Positions 41,066 through 52,688 of a DNA stretch of 64,000 bases are shown one piece after another. A program made the translations under genes and the position numbers. Each line of letters starts with the position of its first letter. Position 1 is the stretch's first letter. The notes beneath the pieces are model-generated. The model ran no database searches and was not told the DNA's origin. It saw nothing but the letters and a program-made list of their open reading frames with translations. This DNA comes from Epithemia pelagica. Taxonomy: Eukaryota; Bacillariophyta; Bacillariophyceae; Surirellales; Surirellaceae. The stretch spans positions 1 through 64,000 of the forward strand of contig OX337242.1 in NCBI GenBank assembly GCA_946965045.2, read 5' to 3'.

Positions 41066-43440
41066 ATGGTGTCGTGGCGTTCCAGACCACAAACGCAAGG
41101 GCATGCGGCTGCCTCTTCTTCTTCTTTGTTGGGAACATTCGTGCTCTTGTTTGTAGCCTTTCCCACCATAACTCAAGCCGCCACATTGCGTGATTTGATT
41201 ATTGGCAATGAAAACTTGTCCAAGTTTCGAACGGCCTGTGCGCAACTGGGGTTGTTGGAATTGGAATTGGACGATGTCAGTACGCAATATACCGTCTTTG
41301 CTCCCACTGACACGGCCATTGACAGCAATCCCTTTTTTAGTTTGTACATGCAAGGCGTGGATGAAGACCCACCCCGCTGGCATGAACATTTGGAGGGCAG
41401 TGTCCGCAATCATTTGGTCCTCAACACGGCCTTGACCAAGGACGTGATTTTTGATGGATCCAAATTTCAATTGTACAGCATGCAAGATGCTCTGGAATTG
41501 CAAGTCAGTTCATCCCACATTCAAGGCGCGCAGATTGAATCGGCTGATTTGCAAGCCGACAATGGCGTCCTCCATGTCATTAACCGCGTCTTGGAACCCA
41601 ACTTTTACCAACATTCCTTGGAACAATTGGAAGAACAAGCTGAATTGGGTGACGATTGGCTCGGTCGAGTCTCCATGAAGACCATTGTCGAGTTCAACGA
41701 TGCCCGAGGAATGTATTCGCACGTCATTCCTGAAGGACAAACGCATGTGGCCTGTCGGATTCGAGCCTTGAACAAGATTGGGTTGGACTACTTGCCCAAA
41801 ACCTTGAATCGCTCGCCGGGGATCAAGTTTGGCGAATTCCTCAATGGGACCAACAAGGACGAAACCAAGTTCAACTTGATTGAATATTCCTTGCCGCATC
41901 ACAATTTTTATCGTCGCGATTTGCCCCGCGGTCACGAGGAATGGATCATGAGTCCCAACAATTGTTCCCACATGCTCGTGACCAAATCCCCCGCCGGCAC
42001 CTTGTGCTTCAACAATGGTTGTGTCGTGTCGACTCCGGCGCCCCGCGAATGGTTGGCCAACAATGGCGTTGGATACATTGTCGACAAGTGTGTCGTGTGC
42101 AGTGGTGTGGCCATGTTGCTTGAATATGCCGCCTGGTATACCGATCGGCCCAATTTGGACGATGCCGCCCAATTCTTTGAAACGTCGGAATGGAATTTGC
42201 GCAATCTCAGCATGTCCGTGGGCGACGGCGGACCCGTCACACTCTTGGCTGCCCGTGATGAGGCCTTTGATATCTTTAATGCCGAGGATGTCAGTCGCAT
42301 TAGTACCGACAAGTGGAAGAAACATCAATGGGACTTTTTGCTGCACAACATGTTGCAAGGCGAATACACGGAACAAGACTTTATCACGCTGTGGGAAGAA
42401 AATTTGGGCAAACCCTACAAGTTGACCATGTTGTCGGGAGAAAATGTCACCTTTGATTACGATGATCAACGTAAAGTTGTCATGATTGATGGAGGAGATA
42501 TCATCAAGTCCAACTTGAAAGGATTGGATGGGTAAGTGTATTGTATTGGAGTGGAGGATACACAAGTCTTGTAGTAGTTTGTCGAGTGATTGGCGCGGAC
42601 CGTGTCACGGCGGTTCTCGTGGATATGTAGTCTGGATCTTGTGTCTCTCACACCTTGTTTTGTTGTGGTGGTTGTGGTTGCACACCTTGCAGATATTTGC
42701 ATTTTATGGAAAATTTGCCCGTCCCCAAGTCGGTGACCCACTCGGCCTATGATTTGGCCTTGGAATGGGAAGACTACACGACTCAAGTCACCCTCATTGA
42801 CACGGTCTTTCTCAAGCATGACATGAAGCGATTGTTGCCCATTACCTGTTTGTTTGCCCCCAATGACGATTGGGCCAACAAGGTCGTTGAAGTCGATGAT
42901 ATTTCCAAATCCGTCTTGGAAAACATGATCTTTGCCGAACTCCAGTGGTGCGACACCCTTCGCGAAATGGCCGGCGAACGCTTGGAATCGCACAATGGGC
43001 AAACCTGGAAGATTACCGTCAATGAAACCACCAACATGCCCTGCTTTGATACCGAACAAGTCTTTGGTGGACCCATTCGACGATCCTGCATTACCAAATG
43101 CGACATGCTCGTTCGCAATGGCATTGTCCATCAAATTGACAAGGTCCTCTTCTTTGAAGTCCCCGAAACCGTCGGTCCCCAGCCACCCTCCATTCCCACG
43201 GCACGGAATCCCAGTACTCCCACCTGGTGGCAGTCCCCGAGTTCGCCCACTATTAGTTGGGAATTGCCCCGACCCACCTTTTATGGACCCATCAATCCGG
43301 CCTATGCCGCCAAGGGAGAAGAAGGACATGGCGTGCAAAGTGGAGCGACGACAACGACCACAAGGACGACCACGGCCTGGATGGTCACCAATACCCTCCT
43401 GGCACTCTTTTTGAGCACCGGGTGCCTTCTGCTGGCCTAA
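41066..43440 (+). CDS. FAS1 (fasciclin) domain cell-surface protein, two exons (737 aa)
   Basis: Exon 1 is 41066-42531 and exon 2 is 42693-43440, joined by a 161-nt intron (donor GTAAGT, acceptor TTGCAG, phase 2). A signal peptide covers about residues 1-38. The first FAS1 repeat is clear: LRDLIIGNENLSKFRTA, YTVFAPTDTAI, then NGVLHVINRVLEP. At least two more diverged FAS1-like units follow (about 205-340, and after the intron with CLFAPNDDWANKV and NGIVHQIDKVLF). The last 20 residues are hydrophobic after a Thr-rich spacer, fitting a GPI signal or membrane anchor. FAS1 proteins act in cell adhesion and extracellular matrix, and in diatoms in adhesive trails. A role in adhesion here is inferred. 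Confidence 0.85.
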
Positions 43441-44318
43441 GGCATTCCAGACACATACACACACACAACAGATACACAATTCATTTCATTTCGTTAACTA
43501 CTGGTACTATTCCAAGAAACAGAAAACGTGCCGACCCCTTGCGTTTGCTTGCTCTTTCCATGATGATGGTGTGTTACTCGGCTCCAGTTTAGGTTACTAC
43601 TCCTACCTACTATAGATTCTTTCACTCGTTCTGCTACATGGTGCCTCTTCGTGCCGAGCGTGTTGGTGAATCTCATTAGTGGCAACCGTCTCTACGTTGT
43701 GACGAACGAGTCGCACATGAAAGTCAAAATGGGAGAGGTTCCACGTTCTGCCACAACAACGCATGGTCCACTTCTTCATCGCCTTGCTGGTCCAAGCTTC
43801 TTGTTCTGCCACAAAGACCTTTCGCGTGCGTGTTTCAGAGTGTGATGCTTCAAAGACAAGTCTCCTCCTCGAATTACCCTTTTGCCTGGAAGCTGTGCGA
43901 TCGGCCACCGGAGAGTTTTGTACTAGGTGCTCCATCCACATATGTCGAACAACGACTCGGAAGTGACACAAGACCTACAAATAACAAAGCCGACTACAGT
44001 ATATCGTGTGAGTTCTAGAGTTTGGTGGTGTGTGTCGGGGAGAGACTCCACGACTGGACCACGATCAAGAAATCCTTCATGACAGACGGTCGAGAGCGGG
44101 TATGTGTGGCCAAGGTGTCACATGGAACGCGTTACTCGTATCGCAAGACGTCCATCCTGTCACACAACAACAACAAGAGATAAATGATGAAATCCCAATC
44201 GTCGTCGTGCTTCCCAACCATGGGATGATACAATCGTTCTACAATACTGCGTGCCATGGATCCATAGTGTTGTGTTTCTTCTTCTTCTTTTTCTATAGCT
44301 TGCTCGTACAACAAAATA
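43441..44318. other. Intergenic (convergent gene ends), no supported gene
   Basis: Lies between the FAS1 3' end and the 3' end of family gene A. Contains a CA-rich tract just after the FAS1 stop (43451-43470). Short frames on both strands show no recognisable domain. Confidence 0.5.
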
Positions 44319-45254
44319 CTAGGTTCCTTTTTTGAATTGGTCCTGAGGACAAAATGCCATGGGAGGAGAAATGGCTTGTGTCTGTCGAGTTTGGAATTGC
44401 ATTGCCCGTAGACGAAAAAGCAGGGTGAGACCCAATTACAGTCATACCAACAACAACAACAACAACGACGACGACAGGACTCGACAACAGACACACGCAC
44501 ACACACGTACCACAGTCAATGGTCCGACAAAGTGCCCCTTAACGACCAGTGGTTTGGGACTGCACTGATGGTTGAATTTCCAGGTAATTTCAAATTCTTT
44601 TTCTTGTTGATTCCGTTTCGTCTTGGCCTTGAAGGAAAAGACAATATACATGGGCATGTCACAGGTATCGGGCGTACAGGTGCGGATATCTTGAGCCCCC
44701 ATGATGGAATGATAGCCAAAGAATTCGCCATTGACAAATTCGCCCGCCAAGTGGACATGGGGGACCACCATTTGGACATGTTGCCAATTGTATTCGCGAA
44801 TTTGCACATCCGAAGCATACTCCAATTGATCGTCGTGATCGCGTTCCAGTGGCGCCGGCACTTCGCGACACGAGACCATGTCCAAACCGGGTTTGCCAGT
44901 CTTGACATGTAGGGGAAGATTGGTGGATTTGCACGTTGGATGGGAAAAATCAAACACCATTTCCCAACCCAAGGGAGAACAAGCACATTTGGGAGGAAGA
45001 CGAGCTGAAACGTCCACCTCGGATGACAAGTGACGCAGTTGTTGCTGCTGCAGCGAGACTGTGGAGTTGACAAACTGCCACTGACTTGACCAAGCTGGAG
45101 CGTGTGTAGCCATGGTAGTGGTGGAATTCTGGACAGGTCTTCGCAATTGAGTCGCAGCCGCCTCAACTGAAACGTTTCGACATGTAATGGTCCAGCAAAG
45201 AATGAACCAGGATGCTATGGAAGCACTGCGAACAAATCGTTGAGCCGTCGACAT
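44319..45254 (-). CDS. Secreted protein family, member A (two exons, 268 aa)
   Basis: Exons 45254-44511 and 44381-44319, intron 129 nt with donor GTACGT and acceptor CGACAG, phase 0. Starts with a signal peptide (hydrophobic about 12-24). The core has CACSPLGWEMVFDFSHPTC, SCREVPAPLE, DVQIREYN, FVNGEFFGYHSIM, CTPDTCDMPMYIVFSF and GHFVGPLTV. The second exon encodes 20 residues with ISPPMAFCPQDQ. B is the closest relative (same CxCxP, CTPDTCDMP and ISPP-x-x-FCP), C and D are more distant. No known domain recognised. Paired cysteines suggest a disulfide-stabilised extracellular domain. The start was chosen to give the signal peptide. The frame is open further upstream. Confidence 0.8.
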
Positions 45255-46354
45255 GGTGGGTTGTGTTGTGGTTGGACCGATCGACGGAGCGGTAATCGTA
45301 AAAGAAGAAGGAGTTTGGAATTGTGAGGAGCAAGCTGACGCAAGGTAGGTGAGTAAAAGAGAGATCTCTAGAAGAGAGAAAGAACCGTGAACCACAGCTG
45401 CAATGACCACCCACACAAGATGAAGAATGAAGAGGAGATTAGTCCGTACACTGCGAAATCTGCAATCTGCTTTATGCTGTTGCCGATTGCCGAGTGCCGA
45501 GACGAGATCAGAAGTTTACGGCCCATCGAAAATACATCAAAGGGAAATAACAACACACATAGAGCGGTGCAATGTCATTGGCCATGGCCAAGCATCGAAT
45601 GTCGAATGATGCATTCTATACCATCCATCTGCTGATGTGTCCGCGTTCGTTAAATCCGGAGGCAAGAGGAAACTTCAAACACGTACATAAGTCGCGAATG
45701 GAATGAACTATGAATACTATTTGCTCCTCTCCTCATGGACGAGTAGGGGTACTCCTAGTTATCCCATAGGAGTTAGGAGTACCCTTTGAACCTCACAAGT
45801 TCTACTATGTTGCCTGAAAAGAGACTTATTCCTATAAAAAAGACTATGTAATCCACTTAGCCATTGTCTCCCTACTCCTCTGTTTGAAACGCGACCATGG
45901 CGGTCACAAAAGGTTGTTCTCGCCGAACCTCTGTTGGATATGAAACGAGCAGAGCGCTCTCCCCCAAGAAGGGACAGTCGTCGCACGGTGGGCCATTGCA
46001 ACGCCGCCGATCGAGGAGATGATTGTGGTGGTGACTGGAGTACCTCACTCCGTTGGAATGGCTGCCGACGGTTGCGTGGACACACACAAGTTTGGTTTCC
46101 GAATGTTCTGCATCCTATAGCCCTCCAACCATTTCTCCTCCCTTCTTTTGGCATACCATTCAGCAATCGACCCACGGAAATGTTTCCAGATTGGTACCTT
46201 TCTCTTGTGCCAGTCTAGTATCCATGTGTTTCACCAAAACGAACGAATGAGGTTATTCGTGGACGACCACATGCCGCCGCTTCCTCCAAAGACGATTGCG
46301 TCTCTCATGCATGTCATAGGTATACAACCATCCTTGGATTCCTCGTCCATCCTT
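45255..46354. other. Intergenic, no supported gene
   Basis: Upstream of gene A and downstream of gene B, both on the minus strand, so it should contain the gene A promoter. Low-complexity sequence near the left end. Open frames overlapping on both strands look random. Confidence 0.5.
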
Positions 46355-47599
46355 TCACCCACTCGGCTCCGTTTGGTTCTGTGATTCGTGTTGTTCCAGT
46401 AGAGCTTCTTCTTTTGCTTCTTCTTCTTCTTCTTCTTGTTCATTGTCGGAAGACGTATTGGGTGGTTCTGGGGACGACTGCTGCGGGGACGATTCCTCTT
46501 GTGGTCTTTGCTCTTGTTTCTGTTGTTGTTGTTGTTGGGGTGGTGGGGGACAAAACTGGTGCGGTGGCGAAATCACATGAGTCTATCATGATCGCAGGCC
46601 AACACGTGTACCAGATTCGTTCATTTCCAACAACAGCAACATATCCCGACCAAAAATACAAAACGGGTGAGAAGACGATCCTATATCCATACACAATGCT
46701 CCTCTATTCCACCCAGCCAACCAACACGTCTCTCCTTCTCTATGTGTATCACTTACCACAGTCAGGGGTCCCACATACTGTCCTGCTCGCACCAAGGGTT
46801 GCGTATTGCATTTGGAATTGAATTTCCAGGTAATTTCAAAGTCTCGTTCGCATTGATTCCGTTTCGTCTTGGTTTTGAAGGTAAACACCACGTACCGGGG
46901 CATGTCACAGGTATCGGGGGTACAGGTATTGGTATCCAATACCGACAAGATGGAATGATGAAAAAAGTATTCGCCATTGATAAAATGGCCTGGCAATTGC
47001 AAATGCGGTCGAATCAACAAAATGTGATTTTGATCGTATTCGCGAATTTGCACATCCGACACATATTCGAGAGCATCGTCGTGTTCGTATTCGCGAGGTT
47101 CCGGATCTTCGCGACAAGTCACACTGTCCAAACCAGGAATGTGACTTGGAACGTTCAAGGGCACATTGGTGGATCGACACGTAGCATGGGAAAAGTCCAA
47201 GACGAGTTCCCAGGCCACGGGTTGACAGGCACACTTTTTCGGAGGCTTGTATTCCGGGAATTCATTGTGAATGGACGCCAAAAATCGCAGCGACGGCGAT
47301 GATTGGTTCCAGGAATTCGGGTGGGAACTCGACTTGGGACCAAATGGATAACGAATGGCCCGAGGTGCTGTAGCGTTGGGTGTCAAAGGCATTCGGTCGA
47401 ATCGAGGCTTGTCATTCGGTTGCACCTTTTGATCGTTGGAAGGATCTTGACGATCTGCACTAGTAGTCGTTTGTCGCAACAGTGGCACAGCACCGCCTGC
47501 TTGGTCTTGGAGAGTCACCACAATCCAGAGGAACCATGCCAACGAAGCGGTCTTTGGACGACACAGCAGCAGCCATTGCCCGAACGACACAGATGACAT
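46355..47599 (-). CDS. Secreted protein family, member B with acidic tail (two exons, 356 aa)
   Basis: Exons 47599-46757 and 46582-46355, intron 174 nt with donor GTAAGT and acceptor ATGATAG, phase 0. Signal peptide at the N-terminus (WLLLCRPKTASLAWFLWIV region). Core as in A: CACQPVAWELVLDFSHATC, TCREDPEPRE, DVQIREYD, FINGEYFFHHSI, CTPDTCDMPRYVVFTF, GQYVGPLTV. Exon 2 begins T-H-V and holds ISPPHQFCPPPP, but then runs on for over 60 residues of Gln-rich and Glu-rich sequence ending EPSG. That tail is absent from A, C and D. The GAAGAA-type repeats that encode it (46400-46440) point to recent slippage growth. Function unknown. Confidence 0.8.
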
Positions 47600-48132
47600 T
47601 ATGCAAATCTCTGTCTGGAAGGCGCAATCCAAGAAAGAAAGTACAAACAAACGTCAAACTTGGAAGTGACGAGGTTGTTCCAATGCAAAAGAGTCAACCG
47701 ATACAAGACAATGCCTTTGGCTTGCATGATGCTGTGAACGAGAGCCGAAGAGGCAGAGGGCGCATCTTCAAGATCATCTCTAGGTAGTTCATGATGGGAT
47801 CTAGCAGGGGTAGCAGTGATAGCTGAGGTAGATTAGGTGCGTCTGATATGCGACTAATGCGATTCCTCCACATCCGAAGCAAAATGGACCATGACGTCGA
47901 ATGTGTCGGCGCACCATGATGAGGGCTCTACCGAGCACTCTTGAAATAGATCACTGATAGCAGAAGTCGAATAATCGCAAAGAGACGCTGCTCGTTTCCT
48001 GGTGTTTGTGTTCTGGGAATTGACAAAAGGCACTGGAGCAACAGAACGGGCGGATTGCGAGTTGCGATACCAACGACTCGCTACTGACTGTCAAACTGCA
48101 CCTCGCCATCTACATGCTGGTGGGACCGTGAT
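47600..48132. other. Intergenic, with downstream remnant of the EEP gene cluster
   Basis: No gene. From about 47980 to 48132 the sequence resembles 57900-58060, sharing CGTTTCCTGGTGT, GGGAATTGACA, GATACCAAC and CATCTACATGCTGGTGG. In the other copy this lies downstream of an EEP module. It is therefore the left flank of the cluster that the Copia element split. It ends with CGTGAT (48127-48132), one copy of the Copia target duplication. Confidence 0.55.
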
Positions 48133-48605
48133 TGTTGTTTTCTCCCTACCGTAGGTAAAAGAGAAAGAGCTCAACCCGTGTAAACGAAGTTAAGTTGTGA
48201 GTTTATTTGGTTAAGCTAGCGTGTTGTAGCCTAAGGCGTTGAGGTCTTTCCTTTTGATGCGTTGAGTCGATGGTTGGGCGATAGCTCAATCGTCCATCGA
48301 TCTTGTTTTCCTAAATGGGTGTCTCCTGCCCGTTCTTGGCCGTTGTTCCTTTTAGGCAATGCCAGTTATTCTTTTGGCCTGTATCAGTTGAATTGGGCCG
48401 GTTTGTCATTTCTAAACGCTCATGACGATGACGCGTTGTCTTTGTTGTATCGTTTGTGAGCATCTTGTTTGGATGCCCGTCGTTCTTGTCCTTTGAGGGA
48501 CAAATTCTCAAGATGAATGATGCTCATCTTTTCTTCGGCCGATCTCCTACTTCCGAATGGGAGTCCCGGGTCCATTCCCGGACGATTACGTAGATCTTTT
48601 GAACA
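48133..48605 (-). repeat. Copia LTR (3' LTR in element orientation)
   Basis: 473 bp, starting TGTTGTTTTC and ending TTTTGAACA on the plus strand, with TG...CA ends. Identical to 53993-54465 except for one base. On the plus strand it includes two short open frames shared with the other LTR. These are not genes. Confidence 0.95.
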
Positions 48606-48632
48606 CTCCCTCACGGACGGGGAAAGATGATG

Positions 48633-51600
48633 CTACCATCCTTGAAGTTTCTTGCGGTGTTTCTCGAAGGGCGTTGTGCTAAGAGATTTTGTGAAGATAT
48701 CTGCCGTCTGGTCGTCTGTCGCGCATGGGAGGATCTCGATTTCCTTTCGTTCCACAAAAGATTTGAAGTGGAACAACTTGGTGCAGAGATATCGTGTTCG
48801 AGGGCGATACTTGTGTACAGTTGCTAATTCCACAGCGCCACTGTTATCTTCGAATGCCTTGCAGTGGACTTGTGGCGTTGTGGATAGCACTGGGAAACCC
48901 AATTCCTTCATCTCTCGAGTGATGGACATCAATGGGATCACGGTACGTAATGCATGTGAGAGGCTTATAATCTCGGCTTCGGTTGTTGATAATGCGATCT
49001 CTGACTGCAATTTGGATTGCCACAGGATGGGACAACCTGCATAGAAAACTGCAAACCCTGTTCTCGATCGTGCCATGTCCCGATTCGGGTGGTCCAGCTT
49101 ATTGAAATTGCCTGCGAAGTCGGCGTCTGCGAAGACTTGGAACGACTGTGTCTCGTCTGGGTTGAGGATGATCCCCTTCTTCTTTGTGGCAGCCAGGTAA
49201 CGTGCAATGTGTTTTACTGCTTTGCCATGTATTGCTCGTGGACTCTCACAAAATCTTGCACATTGGTGAACGGCGAAACTGATATCTGGCCGAGTGCTCT
49301 TTTCCAGAAAATTCAGTTTTCCTATTGCGGCTCGATAATGGAAGTGCCCGTCAAAAGGCTTCCCGTCCTGATCTTGTCTTAGTCGTACCGTTGTGGGTGC
49401 CGGTGTGTCTTTTGTCTTGGTTGTTTCGTCGGTCAAGTGAAGGTCGTGGAGGATCGAGTCGATCAAATGTGGTTGGGTCAAATGGATGGTTCCATCGTCT
49501 TTCTTTTCAACGTTGACTCCGAGAAAATCATTTACTCCGTCCTCGTATGTCATCTTCAATCCACTTTCTTCCATTGTGACAATCAACCTGTTTAGCTCGT
49601 CTTGATCTGGGCCCATCAAGAGAGAGTCATCAGTGTACAAAATGTACACGCACTTTCCGTGGTAAAAGAGGCATTCATCATATGCACTCTGTTGGAAACC
49701 CACGTCTTTCAGCCGCTTGACCAAGTGTTGGTTCCATACTCGGGCTCCTTGTTTCTGGCCGTAATAATTTTGCTTGATTTTGAGCACGTAATCCTCGGCT
49801 CGTTGATTGCCTTTGGTGTCGAATGTAAAGCTCCTTGGCGCCTCCATATACATGTCGGTCTCTGCCACTGCTTGCGTATACGCCAAGACGTAATCAACTT
49901 GCTTGATATGCCATCCTTGAGTAAGTGCCATAGTTAAGACAAAACGTACGACCGGCCATTGAATAACTGGGGCATATGTTTCCCAGTAGTTGACTCCCTT
50001 TTCTTGCATAGACCCGTCGTAAGCTAGCCTTGATTTCCATTTATAGACTTCTCTTGTTTTGAGTCTTCGTTTTCGGACACAGCTCCATACTCCGCGTGAA
50101 ATCAATGCCCCTTTCGGAATGTCCTTCCTTTTGACAACTTCCCATAGCCCATTGTCGCTATGATCTTGTACTTCTTTCTGAGCGGCTTTGATGAACTCTT
50201 CTCGATCCTTCTGTTTCATAGCTTCATGCCAGTACATTACATCTGGGTTACTGTTTGCTTGGGCTGTCTTGACTGTAATTGCTGGTTTAGCAGTGATAGC
50301 TAATTCTGCAATGGCGTCGTTTTCGTCTTGTAGCGATGTCAAATAGTCCTGATACCTCTGAGTCCGACGGGTTGTACGTTGCGACCGCCTAGCTCCCTCA
50401 TGTTGGGGTAGCGTTTCTCCCTCATCTAAGGTAGGATGCATAGTGTCCGAGGACGGTTCTTCATTATGTGATACATCGTTGTCATGCGGCACGTCGTTTT
50501 CGATTCTTGTTCTCCTTGGTGACGTCGCTGTGCTTCCGAGTTGAGGTACACTTGCTGTCTCCCTCATACATGGGGCTCTTTTCGTAAATCCTGCTTTGTA
50601 CTGCCATTGTGATACTGGCGGGGTTTCTCCGAAACTCGCCCTTAGCCTTTCGAAAGCGTCGTCGTACTGCACATGGAACTGAGGTGACGTCAATCCGGAT
50701 GATAGTGATAGAATAAGCCCAATGGTTCTAGAATGTTGCGGAGAGTATCCCAAGAAAATGCCAACCCGAGCGCGTTCTGACCATTTCGGGATAGGTGTTC
50801 CACTCTGGAGATCGTTGTCAAGCACGTAAGCGGGACACCCGAACGTATGGGCTAGTCTTGTATTGAACCGAACTGTTGAACCAGTGAATAACTCCATTGG
50901 AGTTTTGTCTTTCTGTTTCTTCATAGGTACTTCATTGAACATGTCGTTGGCGTATCTTATGGCGTAGGGCCATAGGTTCGTCGTTATGGTGGACGGCCAG
51001 CGTCTCTGTGCATGAATTAGCATGGTTCGTGCTGATTCTTGTAGGTCCCGAATGCGGCGTTCGGCCATACCGCTCTGGAAGTGTGCGTTGACCCCGCTGA
51101 AGGTAAGGCGTTGGCCTTTCGCTTGGACGGCTTCTCGGAACTTGTTGTCAGCGAAGATACCGTTATCGGCATGGTAATGACGAATTGCAACTCCATGCGT
51201 ATCGGCCCATGCTTCGAATCGATCTTTAGCTTCTATAGTGTCTTTTGCCGATGTAGTTCTCTGCAAGTGAACGTAACCTATACCTGAATAGTGATCCACA
51301 AAGATAGTAGCCACCTTATATCGGTCCCGTGTTGGAGTCCCTCGTAAGTGGGCTATATACCCTGGAGTCTTGGATATCATTTGATCCACGGATACGCATT
51401 GTCCTGGTGACGTCATGACGTCCAATGTACCCCGATGACCCTTGAGTCTCCATGGGCGTCTGGTCGCCTTTCCGTACATGCATGCTGTACAAACAGGTAT
51501 TTTGCAATTAGCCAGTCTTTTTGGGAGTATATCCTGGCGTGCCATTGATTGGATCTTAGCCATAGAGAGGTGTCCCATACGGTGGTGAGTCCTCAATAAC

Positions 51601-52688
51601 TCTAGCGTTGGACTCTCGGGTAGTCGTTCTTCTTCGTTGGGGATCACGTGTACCGTTTCATTCGGACCGATGAGGAATTCTGTAGTCATCGGTACGTCTC
51701 TACTCGGAAAGTACTTCTCATTTTCCTCGTCGTCGAGATTGTCGTTTTGGAAAATACTCTCGTCGTCTGTCGATTCGTCTTCTCCGACCGTTGCTGGAGA
51801 TCGTTCCATGATGGACTCGTCATCGTCTTCGATAAGATTCGCGTTGTGAGCTAACAGTGGTTTGTTATCTTCTTGTTCGATCGTTGTGCCCGCTTTCTTG
51901 CAGAACGTCTCGTATCGTGTAAAGCCTGGGGCCGTTGTGAATTCTCCGACGTTTGATCCCTTCTTGTTGAGCGGCACTGTTCGTTTGAAGTGTCCTTGTC
52001 CCCACACGAGTTCGATACTGTTTCCATACGTTGTGCATCGAGTCCCTCTCGGTACAGGTTTGTTGTCTTTTGCGGTTTGAGCCCAGTGTTGTGGAGACAA
52101 GAGTCGCGTCGGCGTTGATGGGATGTAGAATGATCGGGGGAGCGTGATTGTATGTATTTTCCCATCGTCGTCCTCGATATCCCATCGTATTGTCGTCTCG
52201 TAAATGTCTGGGTGGAACGTCCCGGCCACTCCTTTCACTCGTCGCTTAATCTTGACTGGTTTCGTGCAACAGTCGTTGATGTCGTTGGTGATGGACGCGG
52301 TGGCACAGTTGTCGATGAGTACTTTGCGGCTGTCGGTATCGAATCCGACGTCATGGGCCGCTCTGTTGGATACTAATCCAGTTGTTGAAGTAAGAATCGT
52401 CGCCATGCATAATGCTCTTAGGAGTCCGGTCATCTTCCTCCGTTGTCGTAGTTTACCATGGTCGAGTCGCCTTTTCTTCTTCGTCTTGATTGCGGTCGCC
52501 ATAGTAGTCGCCATCTGGTCGCATGCGTTGCTTGCGGTCTTTAGCCAGTAGTCGATGGTAGTTCGTCTAGGGGACCATAGCTCGAAACACAGTATAGTAT
52601 AACCTGATAACATGATCGTCACTAATACTGTGTATATGAGCTGCTTGATGTCTTGAAGCAGCCCGGGGAGCCACCCCGGGTTTGGTTG
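48633..52688 (-). CDS. Copia pol (protease, integrase, reverse transcriptase, RNase H)
   Basis: Open from immediately after the gag UGA to 48633, in the gag frame, about 1351 residues. The first ATG or GTG is 22 codons in, near 52622-52613. A hydrophobic stretch follows the start, with another at about 65-85. Aspartic protease is near 100 (IDNCATAS, an unusual form of the D-S/T-G motif). Integrase runs about 400-540 (SVDQMI, FVDHYSGIGY, HADNGIF, GMAERRIRDLQ). Reverse transcriptase follows with QVDYVLAYTQA and YTDD near 996. RNase H from about 1170 has FADADFAGN, RSRTGFAV, a STTEAEIISLS block and ends TADIFTKSL. The domain order protease-integrase-RT-RNase H defines Copia. It is probably made by readthrough of the gag stop. 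Confidence 0.93.
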   Translation of the reverse strand, partial: QPNPGWLPGLLQDIKQLIYTVLVTIMLSGYTILCFELWSPRRTTIDYWLKTASNACDQMATTMATAIKTKKKRRLDHGKLRQRRKMTGLLRALCMATILTSTTGLVSNRAAHDVGFDTDSRKVLIDNCATASITNDINDCCTKPVKIKRRVKGVAGTFHPDIYETTIRWDIEDDDGKIHTITLPRSFYIPSTPTRLLSPQHWAQTAKDNKPVPRGTRCTTYGNSIELVWGQGHFKRTVPLNKKGSNVGEFTTAPGFTRYETFCKKAGTTIEQEDNKPLLAHNANLIEDDDESIMERSPATVGEDESTDDESIFQNDNLDDEENEKYFPSRDVPMTTEFLIGPNETVHVIPNEEERLPESPTLELLRTHHRMGHLSMAKIQSMARQDILPKRLANCKIPVCTACMYGKATRRPWRLKGHRGTLDVMTSPGQCVSVDQMISKTPGYIAHLRGTPTRDRYKVATIFVDHYSGIGYVHLQRTTSAKDTIEAKDRFEAWADTHGVAIRHYHADNGIFADNKFREAVQAKGQRLTFSGVNAHFQSGMAERRIRDLQESARTMLIHAQRRWPSTITTNLWPYAIRYANDMFNEVPMKKQKDKTPMELFTGSTVRFNTRLAHTFGCPAYVLDNDLQSGTPIPKWSERARVGIFLGYSPQHSRTIGLILSLSSGLTSPQFHVQYDDAFERLRASFGETPPVSQWQYKAGFTKRAPCMRETASVPQLGSTATSPRRTRIENDVPHDNDVSHNEEPSSDTMHPTLDEGETLPQHEGARRSQRTTRRTQRYQDYLTSLQDENDAIAELAITAKPAITVKTAQANSNPDVMYWHEAMKQKDREEFIKAAQKEVQDHSDNGLWEVVKRKDIPKGALISRGVWSCVRKRRLKTREVYKWKSRLAYDGSMQEKGVNYWETYAPVIQWPVVRFVLTMALTQGWHIKQVDYVLAYTQAVAETDMYMEAPRSFTFDTKGNQRAEDYVLKIKQNYYGQKQGARVWNQHLVKRLKDVGFQQSAYDECLFYHGKCVYILYTDDSLLMGPDQDELNRLIVTMEESGLKMTYEDGVNDFLGVNVEKKDDGTIHLTQPHLIDSILHDLHLTDETTKTKDTPAPTTVRLRQDQDGKPFDGHFHYRAAIGKLNFLEKSTRPDISFAVHQCARFCESPRAIHGKAVKHIARYLAATKKKGIILNPDETQSFQVFADADFAGNFNKLDHPNRDMARSRTGFAVFYAGCPILWQSKLQSEIALSTTEAEIISLSHALRTVIPLMSITREMKELGFPVLSTTPQVHCKAFEDNSGAVELATVHKYRPRTRYLCTKLFHFKSFVERKEIEILPCATDDQTADIFTKSLSTTPFEKHRKKLQGW

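Noticed and set aside
41510-43479. Long minus-strand frames (351 and 337 codons)
   Set aside because: Antisense to the FAS1 gene, which has a signal peptide, splice sites and domain matches.
48262-48459. 65-codon frame in the LTR, also at 54122-54319
   Set aside because: Identical in both LTRs because LTRs are repeats. No sign of coding.
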